A stretch of DNA of 64,000 nucleotides from Argopecten irradians (Eukaryota > Mollusca > Bivalvia > Pectinida > Pectinidae): NCBI RefSeq assembly GCF_041381155.1, contig NC_091142.1, positions 29,428,955 to 29,492,954 of the forward strand, given 5' to 3'. Position numbers and translations under genes: made by a program. Below are positions 14,701 through 25,086 of the stretch, piece by piece. The notes beneath the pieces are model-generated. The model was not told where the DNA came from. It saw nothing but the letters and a program-made list of their open reading frames with translations, and searched no databases. Numbering within the stretch: position 1 is the first letter of the stretch; each line of letters opens with the position of its first letter.

Positions 14701-17700
14701 ATGGAGTCATCTCCCCTTCCAATTGTACAAAAATGACAGACAAAGCATCATACGACAATCTTTACTCATCACAAATTTAAGAAATATTTTCTAAATCAAT
14801 TGCTCATTATTTTCAGTATGATAAACCATTTATGTCACAAATGGTAGTGTGATATGTAGGTTCAGGTAAATCTTCATATGACACTGAAACTGAGGCCATA
14901 AATGCATATTAAATTTGTTCAATCTTATTCTAATCACCTTTTTTATATCAATGTCTGACGTCCGTCATATATATGGCGATAAACAAATAACATTTTTGAA
15001 TTCTTTTCCAAAGCTGCTGAACCAAATTTGTCGAAATTTTGCATAAACCATCCCTGGCCAAAGGTCAACCAAAATTGTGAATTATATGGTCCAAGCCCCC
15101 CAGAACTTTCATGTGTAATTTCCGCTAGGACCTTAGTTTTGCATATTGCATTTGGGACCAACATTAAGCCATCTTGGATTTTGATAATTGTTTGTTACTG
15201 CTATATATCTCAGAAAGTACTGAAAGGGTCTTTCTCAAATTTCACGTGTAGTATGTAGTAAAAGTTTGAAAAGCAAAGAAAAGATCCCACTTGCCATTGT
15301 TAGACATATATCATTCTTTGGTGGGCGCCAAGATCCGTCTTGGATCTCTTGTTTTATTTTTTTTATACTGTTTTCTAAATGAATATTTTGTCACCATTTG
15401 TTTTAACAAATGTCTTAGTATTTTTTCTTAATTTAGAAGTTTGTCATATGGTTTTCACACATTTTTTGTGGAGGAGGGAGAAGAAAACTCAAATAATAAA
15501 AAAAAAACTTTGAATTACAAATTTTGTATGAAGCCTTCAGAGATTTTATATAAGATAATTATTATAAGTAATTTTTGGGAATTTCTCTCATAGAAGCAAA
15601 TTACATTGCTGCACTTAAGTGCACGGCCAGTGCTTTAATGTTACACACTACCACAGTAAAAAAAAAAAGGCGTAAATTCCATAGCAAGGTCACTAGTCTT
15701 ATTGATTCACCTCTTTATTGTGTAAATGTTTCATACAAGTAAAGATGCTCCACCGCCAACAGAGCATAAATTATATTAATCATTTGAACAATAATTGGTG
15801 TTTAATCGTGTATATATATGTCTAATTAACACAAAAAAATAGTATAAAATAATGTCTTTTGCCTTTGGTGCATGCACAATTATTACTTCATCCCATATAG
15901 GATATAGTGACACAGAATTTTTTCGGGATGCAATTAATTATTTTTCATATTTTTAACTTAAAGTAAAATTAGAAGCTCAAACTTTTCAATGGTGGTAATG
16001 GTGTAAAGTAAGTAACTTTTGCAACTGAAGAAAAATACTAAATCGTCTGCTCCTGTTTTTGATAGTGAAAAAATACCATTTGTCAACGGTGGAGCATCTT
16101 TACCCACAGTTTCCCAATTTTGTGTTAGAATATGTGCATTGTTCCTCTGGCTTGGGTAAAATTTGATGAGTTAGATTAAGAGACATATGTGAAATTTTAT
16201 ATCAATCTTTGTACTAAATAAGTTAATTAGAATTGTGTAGAAGAATTTGTACCCTAATCAAGCACAGTGGAATTTTAAAATTATTTTCAATTATTTGCCT
16301 CATTCTGAATTAATTGTATAATTTTCTATAAAATATGTCATCACATTCAATTCCAAAATCATTTTGGAAACGAAAAAGCTCTGGGTATATTGCTCTTGTG
16401 GTATTCAAACAATATATAATGCAGCAATATTTATATATTGTATAGCAATTTAAAAATTGGGTTTACATTTCAGGTACTTCACAAAACAGGAGTTGAAGGA
16501 ACTCTTCATCCTAGACAATCCTCGCCACTCCAAGACTCAGGTCCAACTTCAGGAGATGCATCATGGAAGTCGTATCTCAGACACCTCACTTGATACACAC
16601 ATCGCATTCCTCCACTCTCTGGGTAAGTAAATTTTGAAAATCAAGACACATCTGCCCTATTCACTCTGCCCCTTCCCCTTCATCACCTTCCTCAACTCTA
16701 TGAATGAGTAAAGACACTTACATAGGCACTCATATAACATTACACTCTGTCACTAAGACATTTCACAAGACACTTGCATTGCTTTCCTCCTCTCTGTCAC
16801 TAAGACATTTCACAAGACACTTGCATTGCTTTCCTCCTCTCTGTCACTAAGACATTTCACAAGACACTTGCATTGCTTTCCTCCTCTCTGTCACTAAGAC
16901 ATTTCACAAGACACTTGCATTGCTTTCCTCCTCTCTGTCACTAAGACATTTCACAAGACACTTGCATTGCTTTCCTCACAAGACACTCTCTCTGTCATAA
17001 GACATTTCACAAGACACTTGCATTGCTTCTCCTCTCTGTCACTAAGACATTTCACAAGACACTTGCATTGCTTTCCTCCTCTCTGTCACTAAGACATTTC
17101 ACAAGACACTTGATTGCTTTCCTCCTCTCTGCCTAAGACATTTCACAAGACACTTGCATTGCTTTCCTCCTCTCTGTCACTAAGACATTTCACAAGACAC
17201 TTGCATTGCTTTCCTCCTCTCTGTCACTAAGATATTTCACAAGACACTTGCATTGCTTTCCTTCTCTGTCAGTAAGACATTTCACAAGACACTTGCATTG
17301 CTTTCCTCCTCTCTGTTAGTAAGACATCTCACAAGACACTTGCATTGCTTTCCTTCTCTCTGTCAGTAAGACATTTCACAAGACACTTGCATTGCTTTCT
17401 TCCTCTCTGTCACTAAGACATTTCACAAGACACTTGCATTGCTTTCCTACTCTCTGTTAGTAAGACATTTCACAAGACACTTGTATTGCTTTCCTCCTCT
17501 CTGTTAGTAAGACATTTCACAAGACACTTGCATTGCTTTCCTCCTCTCTGCAATTAAGACATTTCACAAGACACTTTTTTTATTCCTGATCTGATTTGTT
17601 TTCTGGATTCAAAGTCTTAATGGTTTTAATGATAACATTTTAATCTGAATATTGTTTTGATAATATCACATTACATACTTGTCAACCCTCCGTATTTTGG

Positions 17701-20700
17701 CAATTCAGAAGACACTTGTATTGCTTTTCTCCTCTCTGCAATTAAGACATTTCACAAGACACTTGCATTGCTTTCCTCCTCTCTGTCACTAAGATATTTC
17801 ACAAGACACTTGCATTGCTTTCCTCCTCTCTGTCACTAAGACATTTCACAAGACACTTGCATTGCTTTCCTCCTCTCTGTCACTAAGACATTTCACAAGA
17901 CACTTGCATTGCTTTCCTCCTCTCTGTCACTAAGATATTTCACAAGACACTTGCATTGCTTTCCTCCTCTCTGTCACTAAGACATTTCACAAGACACTTG
18001 CATTGCTCTGTCATAAGACATTTCACAAGACACTTGCATTGCTTTCCTCCTCTCTGTCACTAAGACATTTCACAAGACACTTGCATTGCTTTCCTCCTCT
18101 CTGTCACTAAGACATTTCACAAGACACACTTGCATTGCTTTCCTCCTCTCTGTCACTAAGACATTTCACAAGACACTTGCATTGCTTTCCTCCTCTCTGT
18201 CACTAAGACATTTCACAAGACACTTGCATTGCTTTCCTCCTCTCTGTCACTAAGACATTTCACAAGACACTTGCATTGCTTTCTTCCTCTCTGCCATTAA
18301 GACATTTCACAAGACACTTGCATTGCTTTCTTCCTCTCTGCCATTAAGACATTTCACAAGACACTTGCATTGCTTTCTTCCTCTCTGCCATTAAGACAAT
18401 TCAGAAGACATTTGTATTGATTTCCTCCTCTCTGCCATTAAGACATTTCACAAGACACTTGTATTGATTTCCTCCTCTCTGTCAGTAAGACATCTCACAA
18501 GGCACTTGCATTTATATAAATGTTGCAGACCTGTTTGGACTCAGTGACCATGACCTGATGTTCAACAAAGCTAGCGAGTCTATGGATGATCAATTAGAGG
18601 ACCAGGAGGAACCACCGTCCAAATCTCATCTCAGAGGCAATGACTACATAGAGCACAGGGTAAGGGGAGATAAACACCATCATGAAGGGAGATAATCATA
18701 TAAAACATGGAGTAAAGGGAGGTAACATACAGTACAGGGTAGGGTTAGTTAAATACAAAAAGCATTTGGTAAGGGATATAATTAGGGCTGCCGCGATACG
18801 GCAGAAGCGTACCACGATATATTGTGATACACAACAGCTGTATTGTGATATGTTTTGCAATATTTTTACCTTAACATATGTGGTGTCTATTTTGTATATA
18901 TTCCATAATAAAAACACCCTTTACATTATACAAACATACAGCGCTATGTTATGTAGTGTTACATCGATTTCAACCGTGTTGTTGAGTAACAAAAATGTTC
19001 AAATGTGAGGTTCTTGTTTTAAAAAACACGAGTCTGTTTGTGAAAAAGCTAGGCTTCAGACGATCGCAACCTAATAATGCAATAACTAAACATGATAGTG
19101 TCTGCAATTATTTGCACTTTTGAACATAATTAATGAACAAATTTATGTACAATTGTCCTGACAAAATAAGCGTACGATCGTGTTTAAACTTCAAAGGGCT
19201 GATCAGCTTGCAGTGTTGTTTTGACACATGTAGGTATTCGAAAATGGCGGCGGTACAATGGTTTTTGGTGGTGCATTGCAATACCCCAATATACTGGTTA
19301 ACCGCGGCAGCCCTAGATATAATCAAATAGAACACAGAGTAAAGGGAGGAAATCATATACTAAAGAGGGTAAAGAGAGATAGAAATAATGAATGAATGCT
19401 ATCTTTATTTCATCCTTTAAACCACCAGGTGAGGGAAGATAATCACATAACACATGTATTAAGGGGAGATAATCACATACAACACAGGATAAGGGGAGGT
19501 AATATTATATATGACAGCATTGATGAATCCAATACAGCAAGATTTGGGGAACATTCTGACAATATTATATTTTTTTGTAATGATTTATTGTTAAGATTTG
19601 TTCTTTCTCTAAAGGTTCAAAAAGCGCAACAGTTGCTACAAATGGAGTCTGAGCTTGGTGAAGGATCAACCTTGGAAGAACGTTTCTCAAAATATCCAAG
19701 AGCAGCACCAATACAGCGAGAACTGCCCCAGTTTAACTTTGGGCCGAGTGAAAGACAATTCTATCCACTCCCCGGAGACGAAGAACCTGAGAGGAAATGT
19801 AGGTTAAAAGTTATACTTAGACACATCTGATACATTTTAGATTTTAAACGTCGAGATTTGACAACTGTTATCGGAACATCATCATCATGAAGGAGTCACT
19901 CTTTACCAAAGTTAAAATTTTTATTATTTTAACTCCTGAATTTTGATATTCAAGCAAAGGATACTGTCATCATCTAGTTAAGCAACTGACCAATACATTT
20001 GCAGTAGTCCTTGTAAACCAACTTATTTCCATAGCAACTTAATTACACATTTTCAGACAGTGTTAATTACAAATTCCTTGTTCATATACATGTATATTCG
20101 TTCAGATTGACAGTGATTTATTTGTCATGATTTCCCAATACTATACGACTTGTATTATACCAGAATCAGATATAGACAATGTTTAGTACAATAGAATTAT
20201 GAGGTCATTGTGGTCTAGATTTGGGATTGTCTCGTTGATTCAAATACTGTAAATTTGGATTTTACCCTAGAAATTTCTCCCACTTGCAATAGTTTTTCTA
20301 AATGTGGCGCTAAAAGATATGTCTATCATTAAAATATCAACATTACAAAATGTTTACACATGCAAACTGTTGAAATTATACTAGGTGATGAAACTGTTCT
20401 TCACATTTAACTTATTCACCACTGGAGACACATTTGACCTCCTCTGATTCAAAGGCTGGAATAGTTCATTATGAATTTTTAGGGTGAATGAGTTAAACCA
20501 ATAAAGGAGAGCATGTATAAATGGTTTATGAAAACAATCTCTGAATATTAAGTTCTGATAGACCATTCCTTGTGTTTTAGATAAAGCTGAGCCTGTTGAT
20601 TTGACCACGGTTGAATCACCTGACAAGTCCATCCATAGTACTGGTGAGAGTGATGATCCTATAGTCCTAGATGAATCCACAGATGACCTTGAGGTCAAGG

Positions 20701-23700
20701 ACATTGAAGAGAAATTAGGAGACATGTCAATACAGGTATAAAAGAAGACAGATATTATTACTTAGGTGTAACGTTATACAATTATCGACCCATTTTCAGG
20801 TGGATACGGTGATTTATCAACCTGAGTAAGTGATATATCCCGAGGCAGGAGGGTTGATAACTCACTGTATCCATCTGAAAATAGGTCGATAACTCTTTTA
20901 TTGTATGACATTCCATATATTTACCCGGTTCTTCAAAAAAAATTAACTACAAAAACAGGATGGTATTTGAAAACTTTCTGTTTACAAAAGTAGTTGCATG
21001 TAGTATTAATGGTAAATATTCAAATGCTTCTTGCTAACGCTTCTTGCTTCTTGCTACCGGTGTAGACTGATAGAACCGGAATATTGTATCAACTGCAGCC
21101 CGTCTGGCATTCTTGAACGTTTTCCATAAATTGAAATTTGCAGTTCATTTCTGTTGATCGCCGTTGAACGCAGTAAACTTGCTGCCTTCCGCCATATATG
21201 TTGCCGTCTATAATAATGACGTCACAATAGACTATCCCGATGTCATTGAATGAGGGAAACTCCGGTTACTCTATATTTGGGTCAAAAGTGATTATGACGT
21301 CACATCTCAAGGGAGTTTTCCTTGATCTATTTTTGACACAGGTTACTGGACTCGCGAGAGGTATCTGGACTAAGTCTGAAAACCTCTTTTCGCTGCCGAT
21401 TTCGGGGTTGATATTGTAGTTGATGAATACTTCTGAGAAGCGTATCGGCCAATCAAAAGACAGCAAAAGCATCAGTCATATAATAATACTGTATATCAAC
21501 TTTCCTTCGTTTGTGATTTACTTTCACGAATTTTATGATCCAAGTTAATTAGGAAAAGTTTATTTCGGTGAATGAATATCTAAAGTATTTATATTGATAA
21601 TAATTTTTATTTTTAAATTTGCAAATGTTGATCTTCACGAACTTGTTTTGAAATAGGGATCTTAAAAATTAGTAGCCGCAAAAGAATGTTTATCTACAGT
21701 GTTGAGATTGTTGATGATGATAATACACGTTATAAACCTATTATTGAAGTGATATATTTAGATTGAACTAATCTTCCAAATAATCTTTCATATTTTTGAC
21801 ATGCATTGGTGTGTAACATACATTGAGTGTTCTAGCATAGCCAAAGGTACCAATGATAGATATGTTGATATTTCAATTTTCATAATTTTCATATAGTAAT
21901 CTAAATATACCATCTTATCCAGCAAAGTCCCCACTGCCCCCATCAGTGGAGCCTCTTCTTGTGACGTCATAAGTACCTCCGACGTCATTCGTGGTAAAAA
22001 AAAAAAGTCCATGGAAATATACATAAAATTATCAGTACACTTTCAACATTTTAATCAATATGTTCCATCTTTAGGATATTCAACATTTTAAAATCATAAC
22101 TACACAAGTTGTTGCAAATAGCATAGAGCAATTGTTTTTTTTTATTCAGGTAGCATGCAAGTATGCCAAAAAAACACGCATTGCATCATTACATCATGAC
22201 GTTGTTGACTACACTAACAGGAATTATAGGAGAATTATAATCTCATAAGTTCCCTTTTTTGTTGATAAGGTTTTATAGTGACAGTCCCGAGCAAATGGAA
22301 ATATATAGAAACTGACCAAATATGTATTATATGTACTTGTAGATAACAGAACCGCCAGAAGAGAACCACGATATCGTGGAAATTGACTCGGACAGTGAAG
22401 GAATTTCAATAGAGAAATCACAAAAATCAGATGACAAAGAATGTACAGAGGATCCAGAAAATCCTGAGGATGATCCTATAGCTGTCAAAATGGAGGTTGA
22501 TACCGATGTTAAACGTGAGCCTGTGATGTTTGACGATTCACAAGAAAATAGCCCTGTTACCATGGCGATGACGACACCGAAGAGACGGAATGATAAGAGG
22601 AAGAGCGTATCCCACAGTCCCTGGTTGTCACGGACACCAAAGTCTAGCAAGTACAGCCCCGTTGTCAATGAGGAGATTTTCATATCACCAGATGCATCTC
22701 GGCCAATAGTAAAAGTGGAACCCAAGCCTTTGTCGTCATTATTTAGGACGGAATCAAATACTCCAAAGGTGCGGAAACATTCATCATTAAACACTACCAT
22801 TTTCTCTGCGTTGTCCACCGATAGTCCGGATGTACAGAACAATTCCCCTAGTTCATCAGAGCATGAAGCGTCTCCACAGTCATCAGATGGAGGTGGAGCA
22901 GGCAGGGATAATCTCTATATGACATTTGTTGGAGACTCACCTGATTCTCATACAGCCAAGATACCACGGGCGTGTATGACAATGGTAGTGAATTCTAGTG
23001 ACGAGGAAGAGGGGGAGATTACTGGACAGACACCGGATGTGTCAAACACGATAGAAAATTCTCCTTATGTAGGTCGGGATGAGGTCGTTGGTGATTCTGA
23101 TGAGGATGAGTCCCCATGTAAACCGAGAAATGAGTCTGATAGTATCTGTGATGATGGTAACGCAGTAGTAAATTCTCCATTACTAGACAAAGAAGAGGTA
23201 GTGGATGACTTAGGTGATGAAGAGGCAGACAAATCTGATGATGAAAGTTCTTTAGAAAATTCTCCCTTTGTCAGTAAAAAAGGACCAATTGTTAAATCTG
23301 ACGATGAAGAGGATGATGAAAGTTCGTTAGAAAATTCTCCCTTTGTCAGTAAAAAAGGACCAATTGTTGAATCTGATGAAGAAGAAGGGGACGAAAGTTC
23401 TCTAGACAATTCTCCTCTTGTGAGTAAAAAAGGACCAGTTGTTGAATCTGATGATGAAAACTCACCTGTTAGAGGGAGAGGTGTGTCTCATAAAACAGCA
23501 AGTCCTCAAAGTTTGGAGGAGGAACATTCAGACGAGGATGATATAAACTTTGAAAGTAAGAAACCTAGGAAAAGAATAAAGGCATTAGAATCAGATGATG
23601 AAAGTGATGAGGAGGGAGAGAACTCTGAGGATGATGAAAAGAATAGTTTCATCAATGATGAAGATGATGATGAGAGTGGAGATGAAAGTAGGGATGAAAG

Positions 23701-25086
23701 TGACTACAGTGAAGAGGCTGAGACGAGTGAGGAAGAGGAAAGGAAAGACTCGAAAAGAAAATCAGGTGAATTCTCAGTCCTTTGGTGTAATGAAATATAT
23801 AGTAAATGTTCATTAAAACCTGAATTCCAAGTTGGCTGGACTATGGTAAAACATTTAATAATCCGAGGATAATAAAAATTTTGACCGGACCATCAAAATA
23901 TTTTTTAATCAAACATGATTTTCAAGTTTGAGGATATGAAGTTCAAAGTTTAACTGAAGCTATTTGTAATAATTCAGATCAATAAAAGTTTTAACGGCGT
24001 CTTGTTAATGTTGAGTATAATCAGTTGAGAGCTGATGATGGTATGATAATGTAGCAATTATTTCCCTAGTGTTTTGAATTAACAGATTCCAATAAAATCA
24101 TGTATATAGCAAAAATAACCAACATGTTATGTTTACTCGCTATAATAGTTCCTACTATTTTAGAGAGAATTTTTTGTCCTATTTGTCTTTTATCAGATGG
24201 ACTAATATTATTCACAAAGTGGGATAGTTATGTGTAATTCTTGTTCATTCTATTTCAGCGTTAGACAGTCTTTCAGAGGATATGAAGGTCATGTATAAGG
24301 AATTGGTCCAGTCAGGCAGGTGTGTTTTCGGTTTTGGTCCTCAGGTTGTTGTTTCTCCAGGGGTTGATATAACTGTTAATAATTCCATCCCTGGACTAAA
24401 TGTCGTAGCAAAACTGAATGCATTTTAGGAGAGAAAAAAACCAATCACAGGCCAACAAAGATTTTTTTGGAAGATTATAATGGAGTGACACTGAACTTTA
24501 AACACAAACAAGTGTTTCACTGTTTGATATCCACAAAATGACCTAACTACTCTGTCTTATACACAGCTGTCACACATAGAGCCTTCAGTTTTACTATGAC
24601 ATACTACTATGTCAGAGGTGTTGTTGGCTAAGGTTTTGGTACAAATTATGAAATACTGTAGTCTATAGCTACTTACATCGAATTTTACATTAATATAGGA
24701 TTATTATGTGTATGTGTACTTGATTGAAAATTTTTGAGGCCCAATGTAAAATTGTACTTCCTTTACAACTCACTTTGATTTATGCATTTACATTGAATCA
24801 CATACCATGGGTATGGGCAATCATATTTAAGGGGGGAAAACACAGGGTTTTGAGGATTTCATTACATGGTTAAGCTAGTAAGCTGCCAAAGGTGAGCTTT
24901 GCTGGCCTCAAACAGCAGTATATTCTGATGACTCTGAACATGTTTTCTTTGGGTTTCTGTAGGTCACTCCTGAAGTCTGGTCAGTATGAAGAAGCCATGG
25001 CCAATGTCCTGCAGGCAATAGAGATTTGTCCCGAGCCCTCAACACAAGCTCTGGCTCTCACCATCCACAAGGCAATGGAAGCTTAG
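2724..25086 (+). CDS. ERCC6L: ERCC6L / PICH, SNF2-family DNA translocase (3' eleven exons; 5' part outside window)
   Basis: PICH is an ATP-driven DNA translocase that coats ultrafine anaphase bridges and works with PLK1 and BLM at centromeres. Exons: 2724-2937, 3428-3541, 4190-4238, 4609-4798, 16474-16622, 18529-18659, 19615-19798, 20581-20735, 22343-23765, 24259-24319, 24963-25086. All junctions are GT-AG and phases join without a break, giving about 930 residues. Exons 1-4 hold the helicase C domain: TLIFSQSRKILDIIE, the RLDGT motif, VGGVGLTLTAADRVII (motif V) and DPSWNPATDAQAVDRVFRIG (motif VI). YFTKQELKELF and GLSDHDLM follow, as in vertebrate PICH. Exon 9 is long, acidic and Ser-Pro rich, with a three-fold repeat. 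The last two exons encode a TPR-like helix pair (LLKSGQYEEAMANVLQAIEI), the known C-terminal TPR. The first exon's acceptor is uncertain (AG at 2722-2723 chosen). The N-terminal TPR and ATP-binding lobe must lie upstream. Confidence 0.93.
3018..3265. mobile_element. Foldback MITE in an ERCC6L intron
   Basis: The two halves are inverted copies of each other over about 85 bp: the left arm begins ATCTACACAGCTAAACTTTC and the right arm ends with the complement of ATCTACACTACTAGACTTTC. Both arms carry a run of five Gs or Cs and a GTAAAGTAC-like segment. The central part includes TGACGTCATC. There is no ORF. Related pieces occur near 2945-3010, 28740-28790 and 39460-39540. Confidence 0.7.
5188..6693 (+). 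repeat. Hairpin-bounded element with ~157-bp tandem array (element A)
   Basis: The element opens with a hairpin (AGGTCACCTGACC, loop ATA, GGTCATGGTGACCT; 5188-5217). It then contains about nine diverged tandem units of about 157 bp, each with GACCTTGTGAA, ATAACTTTAGTAAATATAA, GAGCTTAATGAAA and TTATTGCCCTTTGCA. It closes with the palindrome GGCCCATGGGCC (6674-6685) followed by TCTTGTTT. Small ORFs inside are array shadows. No transposase is present, so it is non-autonomous. Confidence 0.8.
6836..7032. repeat. 33-bp minisatellite, about 6 copies
   Basis: Tandem copies carry the core GTGACATGAG-GGTTTCCATAG with a variable GATTCC/GATTCT/GATTTT start. One copy has an extra CCATAGTT. It lies within the large ERCC6L intron. 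Confidence 0.85.
7332..7844. mobile_element. PIF/Harbinger-like MITE with 33-bp TIRs
   Basis: Terminal inverted repeats at 7332-7364 and 7812-7844 match at 31 of 33 positions (starting GGCCAAA and ending TTAGTTTCTCAGGC). They are flanked by a perfect 3-bp target duplication TTA (7329-7331 and 7845-7847). A TTA/TAA duplication with TIRs beginning GG is the PIF/Harbinger signature. There is no transposase ORF in the 513 bp, so it is non-autonomous. Confidence 0.8.
8640..14500. other. Intronic DNA with low-copy degenerate motifs, no gene seen
   Basis: This stretch holds scattered degenerate copies of two short motifs (see findings), poly-A/T runs, a GTT-type simple repeat near 13905-13942, and the 120-bp source or sister (11253-11372) of the block found in the 47-bp minisatellite. 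No splice-flanked conserved coding segment was recognised. Confidence 0.5.
14517..14580 (+). mobile_element. Terminal fragment of MITE family K
   Basis: The sequence TAAAGATGCTCCACTGCTGA and the following bases match the terminus of the complete copy at 15740-16101 and the copy at 63675-64000. The rest of the element is not recognisable, so this is a fragment. Confidence 0.6.
14937..15355 (+). repeat. Hairpin-ended element, single unit (element B)
   Basis: One unit is related to the array at 27423-28450 in reverse orientation: shared segments include TTTGCATATTGCATTTGGGA, AGCCATCTTGGATTTTGATA, CAGAAAGTACTGAAAGGGTC and GGTGGGCGCCAA. The right end is a hairpin (AGATCC, loop GTCTT, GGATCT; 15331-15347) followed by CTTGTTTT, the same terminal layout as elements A, D, E, F and G. 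Confidence 0.65.
15740..16101. mobile_element. Complete copy of MITE family K
   Basis: The element has terminal inverted repeats: TAAAGATGCTCCACCGCCAA on the left, and on the right the complement of TAAAGATGCTCCACCGTTGA. It is 362 bp without an ORF. Internal landmarks are CATCCC-ATATAGGATATAGTG and a GGTGGTAATGGTGTAAAG segment. Other copies or fragments are at 14517-14580, about 6718-6800, 58795-59155 and 63675-64000. Confidence 0.8.
16740..18510. repeat. 47-bp minisatellite, roughly 35 copies, with an embedded foreign block
   Basis: A 47-bp unit (TCTGTCACTAAGACATTTCA, then CAAGACACTTGCATTGCTTT, then CCTCC) is repeated in a tight array between two ERCC6L exons. The array ends only about 20 bp before the acceptor of exon 18529. 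Units are nearly identical in the middle and more diverged (CAATTAAG, TTAGTAAG variants) at the edges and around the interruption. A 120-bp unrelated block interrupts the array at 17581-17700. Confidence 0.95.
18783..19315. mobile_element. hAT-like non-autonomous transposon with perfect 8-bp target duplication
   Basis: The termini are TAGGGCTGCCGCGATAC and its inverted counterpart TAACCGCGGCAGCCCTA. They are flanked by identical 8-bp duplications GATATAAT (18775-18782 and 19316-19323). An 8-bp duplication with TAGGG ends defines hAT elements. There is no transposase in the 533 bp. It sits in the ERCC6L intron between exons 18529-18659 and 19615-19798. A related terminus is seen at 50660-50795. 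Confidence 0.85.
20772..20909. repeat. Foldback (inverted repeat) element
   Basis: Two arms of about 55 bp, each with a TATCGACC-ATTTTCAG-TGGATAC-GTGA-TTATCAACC order of blocks, face each other around a short spacer. It would form a long imperfect hairpin. It lies in an ERCC6L intron; no ORF. Confidence 0.7.
24340..24600. mobile_element. Diverged copy of MITE family P
   Basis: The left part (CCCTGGACTAAATGTCGTAG, CAAAACTGAATGCA) and right part (CTTCAGTTTTACTATGACAT) are inverted counterparts. The internal CCAATCACAGGCC is shared with the better copy at 58205-58492. It lies in the ERCC6L intron before the last exon. Confidence 0.6.

Larger units (their letters stand above)
4799..16473 (+). 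other. Large ERCC6L intron (11.7 kb) hosting most local repeats
   Basis: This intron separates the exon ending in the NPYR codons from the YFTKQELKELF exon. It contains the hairpin-ended array at 5188-6693, a 33-bp minisatellite, a PIF/Harbinger-like MITE, a second hairpin-ended element at 14937-15355 and MITE family K at 15740-16101, listed separately. Between about 8250 and 14500 there are only weakly repeated motifs (see findings) and simple AT-rich sequence; no coding exon was seen. Confidence 0.8.

Noticed and set aside
16740..18510. A CRISPR-like array
   Set aside because: The units are directly adjacent 47-bp repeats with no distinct spacers, in an intron of a eukaryotic gene; it is a minisatellite.
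22327..22842. Minus-strand 171-residue frame opposite the large ERCC6L exon (also 23065-23409, Ser-rich)
   Set aside because: It is the antisense shadow of a Ser/Asp/Glu-rich exon; the plus strand has matching phases, splice sites and family similarity.
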